A stretch of DNA of 9,567 bases from DASVHF01 sp036382695 (GTDB lineage Bacteria; Patescibacteriota; Microgenomatia; Woykebacterales; RBG-16-39-9b), in contig DASVHF010000034.1 in assembly GCA_036382695.1 (NCBI GenBank), positions 1 through 9,567 of the forward strand, written 5' to 3'. The position numbers were made by a program, and so were the translations under genes. A model generated the notes under the pieces. It saw only the letters and a program-made list of their open reading frames with translations, searched no databases and was not told the DNA's origin. Of this stretch, positions 1 through 7,303 are shown in pieces (within the stretch, counting starts at the first letter, position 1; each line of letters begins with the position of its first letter).

Positions 1-2775
1 CTTCAAGCTGTAGGTACCGGCTGTTAAATTGACAAAGGTATAATTCCCCGAAGCGTTGGTGGTGGCGGCTGATCGAAAGCCAGATCTTGAAATCGTTATC
101 TTAACTCCGACCAGGACAGTCCCACTGCTAGAATCTACCACCTTGCCAGAGACGTTGCCAAGATTGCTTGGTGGCGCCAAAGTAGTGGCAGCAGCTGTAT
201 TTGAGTAACCTGAGTATTTTTCCGCTGCATCAAAGGCTCTGACTTTGTAGCTGTAGGTAGTGGGTGGGGCCAGACCGGTATCTCCCCAGCTTGTGGTAGT
301 AACTACAGCCACTTTAGAGTCGTTACGATAGACCTCATATCCTGCTACCCCTACATTGTCAGTAGAAGCATTCCAAGATAGGTTTATCTGACTGCTGGAA
401 ACTGCCGTTGCAGTCAGGTTGGTCGGTGCACTTGGTGGGGTGGTATCCTCTGGACATGAAGGTGTGACCGAAGCGGTGTTTGAAGGAGCTGAGACTTTCC
501 CGGCTGCATCGTAAGCTAGAACATAGTAGCTGTAGGTGGTACCGCAGCTTACAGTGGTGTCTGAATAGGTTGCATTAGAAGTAGAAGCTATGGTCACTCC
601 ATTTCTAACTATCCAATAGCCTACTACTCCGACATTGTCGGTAGAAGCAGTCCAGGTTAGATCTACTCTACTCTCATTTGGTGCTGTAGCTTGCAAGTTG
701 GTTGGTGCGGTTGGAGGTTGGGTATCTTCTCCGGTGCCTTCCCCAACAGTAACTACCAACCTAGGAGCATAGCTGGCACCTTGTTCCTTTGAGTAATAAT
801 CTGCGCCATCTGTTGAGGCAGATTTGACTCTTACACTTACCAGACCGTCTCCAGAAACTATTGACAGGGCACTTACTTCGTACCAATTTCCAGCAGCAAC
901 ACTACCAAGAGAAGCAAATGACGCAGGATCAGCTGCCGGCGCATTATTCCAATTTATTGTACCCTCGCTCCAAGAGGTGTCTGAAACACGGTAAAAGTCG
1001 CCACCGGAATTTGATGCATTAGTATTGTACAAACGCAGCTTTGCGCTAGCAACTTGTTTGCTATCTATCCCGGAGACATTGAACTTTAGGAGAAATTGCT
1101 CTACCGGACTGCTGTCGGCCTCCAGTATGGTAGACGCCCCAAAGTTACTAGTAGGAGCATCAGCTTTTACAGATGCATCAGCTGTTGGAGTAAAGGTAAG
1201 AGTTTGAGCACCACTGTTGGCTACTGTTACCGTTACGGTTGGGCTCGTACCAACTTTATTTGCTGCATCATAAGCTTTGGCGGAAAGCGCGTGGGAACCG
1301 TCAATAACTGTGGTTGAATCCCAACTGTAGGAGTAAGGAGAGGAGGTGTCGGTAGACTTTAGACTCCCATCAACGTAAAATTCCACCCTGGTCACACCAA
1401 CGTCATCGGCTGCGCTGGCAGTAATATTTACTGTTCCCGAGACGGTAGCACCATTGGTCGGGGAGGTAATCGAGACTGTTGGATCCTGAGTATCTCCACC
1501 TCCCCCGCCGCTAGTTCTAAAAACATTTCCATTCCTTTCCGCCAGTGTTATGGAACTCATTGTCTCACCCCAGAGTGACGTGTATGTACCACCCAAATTA
1601 GCCGTAACTGTCCCACCTCCAGGATTGTTGACTAGGACGAAGCCGTTTGCAAAGTCCCGTCGCTGTAGGCCACTCCAAGTATAGAATGGACCTTGGGAAG
1701 CTCCCAGATTGGCGTTGTAACCTGAGAAGAAATCTGAGCCGTGGCCATCACGGTTAAAGGTGCCATAATAATCGGCAGACTCTACCGTCAATAGGTACAT
1801 TGCAAGCCCATATTTTTCTTCTGAGAGAGCGAAGTCCCCGTTATTGCCGGGGTAGTCCTGGACAAAAACTCCAGCCCCCAACCCGTGAAGTCGGTTGATG
1901 TAGTTAATCTTATCCTGCCAACCGCTGGCTGTATTCTCGCCATGGCGACCAAACGGCCAGCCAAACTCAATCTCAACAGCATCAGGAGCAGACCAGAAAC
2001 GGTCTGCATTTGTAGAACTAATACCGACTAGTGATTGCCAAGTGAAGTACTGGCTATTGAGTATTAGTGCTCCCGGAACTTCGTTCTGCATGCGCTCTGC
2101 CAAAGTCGCCCAGGCACCCAGCCAAGCAGCGTTGCTTACAGCCGGAATACCACCACTACAGTCAGCAGCATTCGGCAGGTATGCCTCGGCCACATCAATA
2201 TAAATAGCATCAAACGCACTGTCAGCTACCAACGAATTAAGTTTGGCAATTATTTCATTCTGGACGTCCTGCTGTGTCACATCAGCAAGATAACGGGATC
2301 CATTGAAGTAGTGCTGCCAGCACCTTTGGCCTGTGGTGGTCAGAAGAACGTCGTTGAGATCCACACCAGGTGAATCTGATGAACCGTCTGTGCGTATCAT
2401 GGTCGGATCCTGGTAAACAAAAGAAGGGCCTGCTGTGAACGCGTTCCCGAATTCACGGCAGATAGAGCAGTCAAAGCTCATGATGGCCTCATAGTTGGCA
2501 TTCATCATCTGCGCTACAGAACAATTTAAGTTTGACGCGCTGCAGCCTGCGTTTCTCCATTGGTTATCAAGGTCTGTTAGCTTTGAGAGGAAACGGATAT
2601 TACCCTCACCTCCAGCTCCTTTGGAAGTAAAAACCTGTCTTTGTTGAATTGAGATGATGGTGAGCGGTATAGCCAGAAGAATTATTAGTAAACCGATCAG
2701 GGAAAATAAGTGATAGGTATTGTATGGTGGGTTTATGATCCTTCTAGATTGTCTGAAAAGATCGGCAGCTCTCAT
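1..2775 (-). CDS. Membrane-anchored modular surface protein with glycoside-hydrolase-like barrel (C-terminus beyond window)
   Basis: The frame is open for 925 codons from ATG at 2775 to the window edge, so the C-terminus is missing. Residues 23-43 are a hydrophobic anchor or uncleaved signal. Residues about 55-425 look like a TIM-barrel hydrolase of the 'hypothetical glycosyl hydrolase 15' kind: strand-end motifs FDAIYIDV (D194), AVEIEFGW (E268, E270) and GVFVQDY (D307), six cysteines (78, 85, 103, 106, 152, 206), then a beta-rich part. A Gly-rich linker (423-427) leads to a bacterial Ig-like domain (about 432-520), a DNRLRE/CBM96-like domain (about 523-675), two fibronectin type III domains (about 686-770 and 776-863, both with STDNVGV), and a carboxypeptidase-regulatory-like beta-sandwich from about 869. 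I infer an extracytoplasmic protein acting on or binding polysaccharide; the substrate is unknown and catalysis is not certain. No good SD precedes the ATG, and the predicted leader is only about 11 nt. It follows pbp2 but has its own promoter. Confidence 0.85.
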   Translation of the reverse strand, partial: MRAADLFRQSRRIINPPYNTYHLFSLIGLLIILLAIPLTIISIQQRQVFTSKGAGGEGNIRFLSKLTDLDNQWRNAGCSASNLNCSVAQMMNANYEAIMSFDCSICREFGNAFTAGPSFVYQDPTMIRTDGSSDSPGVDLNDVLLTTTGQRCWQHYFNGSRYLADVTQQDVQNEIIAKLNSLVADSAFDAIYIDVAEAYLPNAADCSGGIPAVSNAAWLGAWATLAERMQNEVPGALILNSQYFTWQSLVGISSTNADRFWSAPDAVEIEFGWPFGRHGENTASGWQDKINYINRLHGLGAGVFVQDYPGNNGDFALSEEKYGLAMYLLTVESADYYGTFNRDGHGSDFFSGYNANLGASQGPFYTWSGLQRRDFANGFVLVNNPGGGTVTANLGGTYTSLWGETMSSITLAERNGNVFRTSGGGGGDTQDPTVSITSPTNGATVSGTVNITASAADDVGVTRVEFYVDGSLKSTDTSSPYSYSWDSTTVIDGSHALSAKAYDAANKVGTSPTVTVTVANSGAQTLTFTPTADASVKADAPTSNFGASTILEADSSPVEQFLLKFNVSGIDSKQVASAKLRLYNTNASNSGGDFYRVSDTSWSEGTINWNNAPAADPASFASLGSVAAGNWYEVSALSIVSGDGLVSVRVKSASTDGADYYSKEQGASYAPRLVVTVGEGTGEDTQPPTAPTNLQATAPNESRVDLTWTASTDNVGVVGYWIVRNGVTIASTSNATYSDTTVSCGTTYSYYVLAYDAAGKVSAPSNTASVTPSCPEDTTPPSAPTNLTATAVSSSQINLSWNASTDNVGVAGYEVYRNDSKVAVVTTTSWGDTGLAPPTTYSYKVRAFDAAEKYSGYSNTAAATTLAPPSNLGNVSGKVVDSSSGTVLVGVKITISRSGFRSAATTNASGNYTFVNLTAGTYSLK

Positions 2776-2792
2776 ATGGGCAGATTAATCTA

Positions 2793-2822
2793 ATTATGGA
2801 TAGTTGGCTAACTGCTTGTCAA
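2793..2822 (-). promoter_or_regulatory. Sigma70-type promoter for the surface-protein gene
   Basis: On the minus strand a perfect -35 TTGACA (2817-2822) is followed by an 18-nt spacer and a -10 CATAAT (2793-2798), five of six matches to consensus. It lies in the 49-bp gap between the pbp2 stop and the ATG at 2775, starting two bases after the stop codon. Predicted initiation near 2786 would leave a leader of about 11 nt with no Shine-Dalgarno sequence. The gene can therefore probably be expressed apart from the mre operon. This is inferred from sequence match alone. Confidence 0.65.
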
Positions 2823-2824
2823 GT

Positions 2825-4717
2825 TTAGCGGTTCGAGAAGTACCAATCAAAAATCTGTTTGACCACCGGCGCGCTTTCTTCGCTGCCGTGACCAGCGTGT
2901 TCAATCATCACGGTCGCAACAATTTTCGCTTCGGGGTGTGGTGCATAAGCAGTATACCAAGCGTGAGGGCCAGCCTCGCCTGCTTCGGCCGTTCCAGTTT
3001 TTCCAGCGGATTTAGGCTGAAAACTGCCAAAAAGCCACCCGACATTGCCGTCACCAACCGTATCTTGGTACAAACCTTCTCTGATAGCTTTTATTGTCTC
3101 CTTTTTTAGAAAATTTTTCTTTACTATCTTCGGTCTGTCGGTTTTTAAAATAGTTGGTGTAATCAGGTTACCATTATTAGCAAAAACCGCTGTCACCACA
3201 CTCAGTTGCAAAGAGCTAACCAACAGGTCGCCTTGTCCAATACTTATATTGAGCGTTTCGCCTGGATACCATGGCTCCCCGCGGGTTTCAAGCTTCCATT
3301 CTTCGTTTGGGATTAAACCAGCTGTTTCTCCAGGCAGCTGGACGTCTGTTATTTCTCCCAAACCAAGGATTCGTGCGTATTTCTCAATTGTCTGCTCACC
3401 AATCATCTGCCCAACTCGATAAAAGAAAGTATCGGTGCTTCTCGCAATCGCTCTGACAACATTTATAAACCCCTCAGTCTTGTGATGATCTACCCAGAAC
3501 CAGTTTTTGAAAGTTTGGTTACCTAGGATAATAAAACCGGGATCTTCTATTTTTGTCTCGGGATTTATCGCGCCAGTTTCTAGCGCTGCGGCGGCCGTAA
3601 TCATTTTAAAAGTAGAACCTGGAGGGTAAGCTGCACCAATCGCCCTGTTTATCAGAAGCTTATGGGGATTGCTAATTAATTTGTTGTATTCACCCTTGGA
3701 TAGTCTCGTAGAAAAAATATTATTATTATAGCTAGGCAGGCTAACTAGCGCCAAGATTTCACCGGTTGATGGATCCAACACCACCGCCGATGCACCTTTC
3801 GCACCTACTTGCTTCATTTTTTTAGAAAGAACCTGGTGAACAAATTTTTGCAAGTCTAGATCAAGACTCAACGTAACACTTTCGCCTGGCCTGGAACTGT
3901 TTGCGTAAATCTCACCTTTTTTCTCACCTAGTGCTGACACTTTGATCAGCCGGTAACCATTTGTCCCGCGCAATGTTTCTTCAAATGTCTCCTCTACTCC
4001 GGCTTTTCCCACTTTATCTCCAAGAGCATAGGGCGTTTCTTGCTTCTTAACCAAATCTCTTTCATCCGCCTCAGTAGCGTATCCCAAAATATGCGCCATA
4101 ATTTCCTTGTGAGGGTAGACGCGAACTGAAGCAACTTCCAATACTGCACCGGGAAGTTTGGCTTCTTCTGCTTCAACGATGTAGGCTTTCTCAGCCGATA
4201 GATCATTGACTATGGTGACCTGAGCGCCTTCAGCGGCATCTAATTTTTGCTTAATTTCTTTTTTACCGACTCCAATAACGGAAGCTAGTTTGCTTATTAC
4301 TGCTTCTTCTTGCCCTTTGGGGATACTTGCTGGATCTAGGATTAGGTGGAATCCTGGCTTATTCTGGGCCAAGATTGCGCCCCTGCGATCATAGATTACT
4401 CCTCTCGGAGCGTGGTCTACTTCGATTCGAACGTGATTACCAGTTGCTTCCTCTAAAAAAATTTTGCCCTGAATAACTTGAAGGTCAAAAGCACGCGCCA
4501 GCAATATCATAAGGAAAGCGAAAAAGATAAAATATACTGGCACCAAACGCCACGGAGAAATTTTCCAGGCCACGAGCTCTTTTTTTCCTTGCCCCCCCAC
4601 CTGCCAGGTAGCTGCTTTCTCCAACTCCCCAGCACCGGGGAGGTTTTTACGCTTTTTCCCAATCTCCAGGGAATCCCAAAAAGCAAAACCGAATTTTTTT
4701 TTCAAGCTTTTTCTCAT
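2825..4717 (-). CDS. mrdA: Penicillin-binding protein 2, peptidoglycan D,D-transpeptidase of the elongasome
   Basis: This 630-residue class B penicillin-binding protein cross-links new peptidoglycan during lateral wall growth, with its catalytic domain outside the membrane. One membrane segment lies at about 57-78. The dimerisation/pedestal domain begins near R105-GVIYDRRGAILA, the family signature. The transpeptidase motifs are intact: SxxK as S368-T-F-K371, SxN as S427-T-D429 (the S-x-D form common in PBP2), and K573-T-G575-T. About 55 residues precede the membrane segment, with basic stretches and a Gly-rich part, longer than the usual short cytoplasmic tail. The ATG overlaps the mreD stop (ATGA, 4714-4717) and has no SD, so translation is probably coupled to mreD. 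No RodA gene is seen. The symbol pbpA is equally used; the motifs make the family secure. Confidence 0.96.
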   Translation of the reverse strand: MRKSLKKKFGFAFWDSLEIGKKRKNLPGAGELEKAATWQVGGQGKKELVAWKISPWRLVPVYFIFFAFLMILLARAFDLQVIQGKIFLEEATGNHVRIEVDHAPRGVIYDRRGAILAQNKPGFHLILDPASIPKGQEEAVISKLASVIGVGKKEIKQKLDAAEGAQVTIVNDLSAEKAYIVEAEEAKLPGAVLEVASVRVYPHKEIMAHILGYATEADERDLVKKQETPYALGDKVGKAGVEETFEETLRGTNGYRLIKVSALGEKKGEIYANSSRPGESVTLSLDLDLQKFVHQVLSKKMKQVGAKGASAVVLDPSTGEILALVSLPSYNNNIFSTRLSKGEYNKLISNPHKLLINRAIGAAYPPGSTFKMITAAAALETGAINPETKIEDPGFIILGNQTFKNWFWVDHHKTEGFINVVRAIARSTDTFFYRVGQMIGEQTIEKYARILGLGEITDVQLPGETAGLIPNEEWKLETRGEPWYPGETLNISIGQGDLLVSSLQLSVVTAVFANNGNLITPTILKTDRPKIVKKNFLKKETIKAIREGLYQDTVGDGNVGWLFGSFQPKSAGKTGTAEAGEAGPHAWYTAYAPHPEAKIVATVMIEHAGHGSEESAPVVKQIFDWYFSNR

Positions 4718-5058
4718 AAGTTAAACAGTCTGGTTAGACCAACTATAGAAACTTCCCAGGCGACAAGAGAGGTTACAGCCAAAATAATATGCACCAGATT
4801 CCTTGACGGTAAGAATGATTTTGAGCCGATAAATAAATAAAGACTAAGACAGCTTGCGGCAAACACTACCCAAGCAGGGATGACTGCGACGATTGCAAGA
4901 GCCAGGCTGAAAAAAATAGTAAAGAGCACCAAATATTTTGTGCCTCGAAGCAAAAACCAAGTAACTAAGGCGATTAAGCCAAGCGGGATTGGCAGAAATG
5001 CGGTTTGTACCAATGCCAAGAGTATCAGCAAAAATGAAAAAACTGCGAAGATTTTCAT
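4714..5058 (-). CDS. mreD: Short MreD-like integral membrane protein
   Basis: The protein is 114 residues and almost entirely hydrophobic, with four to five probable membrane segments (about 3-20, 25-38, 44-62, 65-85 and 95-110). Sequence alone is weak evidence. The call rests on position between mreC and pbp2, where MreD normally sits, and on its membrane character. MreD usually has about 160 residues, so this is a short version. In the elongasome MreD is thought to link MreC, MreB and the synthases in the membrane. Its ATG overlaps the mreC stop by four bases (5055-5058) and its own stop overlaps the pbp2 start in the same way, pointing to translational coupling and fixed stoichiometry. GAGGA immediately before the ATG is too close to be a good SD. 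Confidence 0.78.
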   Translation of the reverse strand: MKIFAVFSFLLILLALVQTAFLPIPLGLIALVTWFLLRGTKYLVLFTIFFSLALAIVAVIPAWVVFAASCLSLYLFIGSKSFLPSRNLVHIILAVTSLVAWEVSIVGLTRLFNL

Positions 5059-5867
5059 TCCTCATCACCAACTATAAAAACTGTGTCTAGCGACCCGGGG
5101 GCAAGCAAAGGAGCAACTTCTGCCTTTTGAAAAAGTGCCGCAGGTGTCTTTTCCACCTTAGAAATTTTTCCCAATACCAGCCCCTTAGGAAAATCGGCCT
5201 CGCCAGAGGAAAAAACTATCTCTCCTTTTCTTAACTTCTGCCCCTGGACAACTTTATCCAATATAATACGGTTGCCAAATTTACCTCTAAGAATACCTTT
5301 TACACCGCTCTGGGTCTGAGCCGGCACTTTCGTCGCTGAATCCGCCAAAAGCCGCACAACTGAAGAAGAACTACCAACAGAAGTAACTTCACCGATTAAA
5401 ACATCCTTTATAATCACCAGATCCCCTTTAGATATCTCGTCGCTAGCGCCTTTATCTATTAAAAGCTCACTGGTTGAGATTAAAGGGTCTTGACCAATCA
5501 CTTGGGCTACTGTTAGTTTCTCGCTCACTTTTTTAGCGCCTAGTTGCTCTCTAAGTACCTCATTCTCACTCTCCAGTTTTTTTAACCCGGCATTTTCAGC
5601 CAGAAGCAGGTTGTTTTCTTCAGCGAGTTGGCTTTCTCTTTCACGCAAATCTTTGATTTCTACCAACGTACCTACGAAGCCCGCTAAATCCTGTTTTGTT
5701 TTATAAAGGGCTATTTGTGCCGGTTCAAGGACTTTCTGTAGCGGAGAGGTGATTATATTAATTAATCCAAATTGTTCAAGCAAAAACATTACAATTATCA
5801 ACCCAATTATTAGAGTGATAGTTCTTTTTTTCTCGGTGGGTATTTTTGGGAGATTTTCGTTCCTCAA
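5055..5867 (-). CDS. mreC: Rod shape-determining protein MreC
   Basis: MreC is a bitopic scaffold that connects cytoplasmic MreB to periplasmic or extracytoplasmic PBP2. From the TTG at 5867 it has 270 residues, near the family norm. A short basic N-terminus is followed by a membrane segment (about 17-30), a coiled coil rich in E, L, K and N (about 60-100), and the double beta-barrel MreC domain. Family hallmarks are VIGQDP, DKGASDEISKGD, GEVTSVG, VRLLAD and FPKGLVLGKI. The GTG at 5873 would extend the protein by two residues, but it lies inside the SD GGAGGT. The TTG at 5867 stands four bases after that SD and is the better start. The mreB stop is 12 bases upstream, and the mreC stop overlaps mreD. 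Confidence 0.94.
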   Translation of the reverse strand: MRNENLPKIPTEKKRTITLIIGLIIVMFLLEQFGLINIITSPLQKVLEPAQIALYKTKQDLAGFVGTLVEIKDLRERESQLAEENNLLLAENAGLKKLESENEVLREQLGAKKVSEKLTVAQVIGQDPLISTSELLIDKGASDEISKGDLVIIKDVLIGEVTSVGSSSSVVRLLADSATKVPAQTQSGVKGILRGKFGNRIILDKVVQGQKLRKGEIVFSSGEADFPKGLVLGKISKVEKTPAALFQKAEVAPLLAPGSLDTVFIVGDEE

Positions 5868-5868
5868 G

Positions 5869-5879
5869 AGCACCTCCGT
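5869..5879 (-). promoter_or_regulatory. Shine-Dalgarno site of mreC (ACGGAGGTGCT)
   Basis: The sequence ACGGAGGTGCT lies just after the mreB stop and just before TTG at 5867. The GGAGGT core decides the mreC start, because the GTG at 5873 is part of it. The identical 11-mer occurs at 8884-8894 before another TTG start and at 9444-9454. Confidence 0.75.
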
Positions 5880-6953
5880 CTATGACAGCATTTTAAGTCC
5901 GCCAGCAAATTTTACTCTTGATAACAGCTTTTCATCTTCCAAAACTTTTATCATACCACGCACTACTGTTGAAAGAGGATCATCAACCAAAATAACCGGC
6001 ATTTTTGTTTCGCGGGCTACGAGATTTGGCATGCCCTTTAGAAGAGTCCCGCCGCCTGTGAGGTAAACGCCGTTTTCGACTACGTCACCAACCAGTTCTG
6101 GTGGGCTTTTTTCGATTACTTCTTTCACCCCCTCAATAATTGTGCGCAGGGTATTGGAAATTGCTTCTCTTATCTCACCCGTGCTCATGGTTACAGTAGC
6201 TGGCAACCCTGTCGCCAGATCCCGTCCCCGGACATTGATTTTTGTTTCTTTACCAACTGGATAGGCTGAACCGGCAGTGATTTTTACATCCTCAGCAGTT
6301 GCTTCTCCTAAAAGAAGGTTGTACCTAGCACGGGCGTAAGCAATAATGTCCTCGTCCATTTCACTACCTGCTACCCGCAAAGACTTACTCACCACAATCC
6401 CGCCTAAAGAAATGAGAGCGATTTCGGTAGTACCACCGCCGATATCAATAATCATATTGCCAGTTGGTCGATCAATCGGCAGCTTTGCGCCTAAAGAAGC
6501 AGCCATTGGTTCTTCGATAAGGATAACTTCCCGAGCACCGGCGCCTGAAGCAGCATCAGCCACTGCTCTTCTTTCTACCTCAGTAGCACCACTTGGTGTA
6601 CCGATGGCTACTTTTGGCCGTGGAATTTTAGGAAAAGAAGTCGGGTTTTGGTGGACTTTTATAATAAAGTACTTTAGAAGGTTTTCGGCGTGGTCGAAGT
6701 CATCAATTACTCCATCACGCAACGGGTGGGCAGCAACAATGACAGCCGGCGTCCGGCCAAGCATTTTGGCAGCCTCGCTACCTATAGCCAATATCTGTTT
6801 GGTCTTTTTATGCGCTGCTACTACTGTGGGTTCGCGGATCATAATACCTTTACCGCTGATGGCCACTTTGGTGTTTGTGCTGCCAAGATCGACAGCGATG
6901 TCATGAGAAAAAGTACCCCAAAACCTGTCAAAAGGGTTCAAATTGAGCCCCAT
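5880..6953 (-). CDS. mreB: Rod shape-determining protein MreB (actin-like ATPase)
   Basis: This 357-residue actin homologue forms membrane-associated filaments that direct the wall-elongation machinery; E. coli MreB has 347 residues. The phosphate-1 loop is D22-LGSTNTKV, the second phosphate motif is D170-IGGGTTE, and the adenosine motif is LTGGGTLLKGM near residue 305. Other hallmarks are GSEAAKMLGRTP, PLRDGVIDDF, VERRAV and LIEEPMAA (about 145-152). The short N-terminal stretch NPFDRFWG resembles the amphipathic membrane-binding helix of other MreBs. AAGGAAGGG stands seven bases before the ATG at 6953 as a moderate SD. It is first in the mreB-mreC-mreD-pbp2 unit and follows a strong terminator at 7148-7179, so it needs its own promoter in 6954-7147. 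Confidence 0.97.
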   Translation of the reverse strand: MGLNLNPFDRFWGTFSHDIAVDLGSTNTKVAISGKGIMIREPTVVAAHKKTKQILAIGSEAAKMLGRTPAVIVAAHPLRDGVIDDFDHAENLLKYFIIKVHQNPTSFPKIPRPKVAIGTPSGATEVERRAVADAASGAGAREVILIEEPMAASLGAKLPIDRPTGNMIIDIGGGTTEIALISLGGIVVSKSLRVAGSEMDEDIIAYARARYNLLLGEATAEDVKITAGSAYPVGKETKINVRGRDLATGLPATVTMSTGEIREAISNTLRTIIEGVKEVIEKSPPELVGDVVENGVYLTGGGTLLKGMPNLVARETKMPVILVDDPLSTVVRGMIKVLEDEKLLSRVKFAGGLKMLS

Positions 6954-6975
6954 AATTGCCCTTCCTTAGTCGTAA

Positions 6976-7036
6976 GTTCTAGGTTTAGGGTATTGGAGTT
7001 AGGCAACCTCACATCCTCAACCCTACATCCTAGACC
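6976..7036. repeat. Large imperfect inverted repeat in the mreB leader
   Basis: Arms at 6976-7003 and 7007-7036 are separated by only CAA. Read against the reverse complement of the second arm, the first shares TCTAGG, AGGGT, GG and AGG blocks in the same order, separated by short mismatched stretches. On the minus strand the purine-rich arm also contains a direct near-repeat (GGATGTAGGGTTGA / GGATGTGAGGTTG). It would fold as an imperfect hairpin in the mreB 5' leader, ending about 22 bases before the start codon. It may be a remnant of a dispersed intergenic repeat; no other copy is seen in this window. Confidence 0.5.
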
Positions 7037-7064
7037 TGAAGACTGATACAGTTTAACATAAAAA

Positions 7065-7073
7065 ATTTTAGCA
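7065..7073 (-). promoter_or_regulatory. Possible extended -10 promoter element for mreB
   Basis: The minus strand reads TGCTAAAAT, an extended -10 whose hexamer TAAAAT matches consensus at five of six bases. The region 17-18 bases upstream has only a poor -35 (TGTAAA). It lies downstream of the terminator at 7148-7179 and would give a leader of about 105 nt containing the inverted repeat at 6976-7036. A second candidate, TTGACC near 7105, has no convincing -10 at the right distance. Confidence 0.3.
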
Positions 7074-7147
7074 GAAAGCATTGGGATTTTTACAGTGGAT
7101 CTAAACTGGTCAAAAGAATGCAAAGTCTCGCATGAGTGCTTCAGTAT

Positions 7148-7179
7148 AAAAGGACCCCGATCCGAAGATCGGGGCTCCT
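7148..7179 (-). terminator. Strong intrinsic terminator (UUCG tetraloop) before mreB
   Basis: On the minus strand CCCCGATC, loop TTCG and GATCGGGG form a perfect 8-bp stem (7155-7174) closed by the very stable C(UUCG)G loop. It can be extended by AGGA/TCCT pairing around one bulged base. TTTAT follows, completing a U-rich tail from TCCTTTTAT. It ends transcription of the gene at 7304-7867 and insulates the mre operon. Confidence 0.85.
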
Positions 7180-7213
7180 CCCAAGAAAACCAACATTTGA
7201 TGATTTGCTTGGG
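7180..7213 (-). repeat. Copy A of a duplicated stem element
   Basis: On the plus strand this is CCCAAGAAAACC, ten other bases, then GATTTGCTTGGG. Both 12-mers recur exactly, in the same order, at 7938-7949 and 7978-7989. They pair with each other: CCCAAG with CTTGGG, one mismatch, then five more pairs. This copy directly abuts the terminator hairpin at 7148-7179. Confidence 0.7.
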
Positions 7214-7221
7214 GAGAAAGG

Positions 7222-7276
7222 CTACGAAAAGTTTCGTAGGTGGGTATTATCACTTCCCACAACTCCTTGCGGAGCC
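7222..7276 (-). other. Three directly adjoining hairpins in the 3' untranslated region
   Basis: In minus-strand order, GGCTCC-GCAA-GGAGTT (7276-7261) is a 6-bp stem with two G-U pairs and a GNRA loop. It abuts GTGGG/CCCAC (7260-7240, 11-nt loop), which abuts CTACGAA/TTCGTAG (7239-7222, 7 bp or more). There are no unpaired bases between the three. Together with the stem at 7180-7213 and the terminator, the 126 bases 7151-7276 can be almost entirely paired. This could be an elaborate 3' end, a small RNA released from the 3' end, or a cis-regulatory element. The 27 bases between this run and the stop codon at 7304 show nothing further. Confidence 0.5.
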
Positions 7277-7303
7277 CCTCTCAATAACTGTTCTACTCCT
7301 TCG

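Noticed and set aside
2804..3422. Plus-strand open frames opposite the pbp2 3' half
   Set aside because: They are antisense shadows of a gene with all catalytic motifs intact, and have no SD or family features.
4625..4642. CTCCCC/GGGGAG hairpin followed by TTTTT on the plus strand
   Set aside because: It lies inside the pbp2 coding sequence and no plus-strand transcript is expected; it probably arises by chance from Gly/Glu codons.
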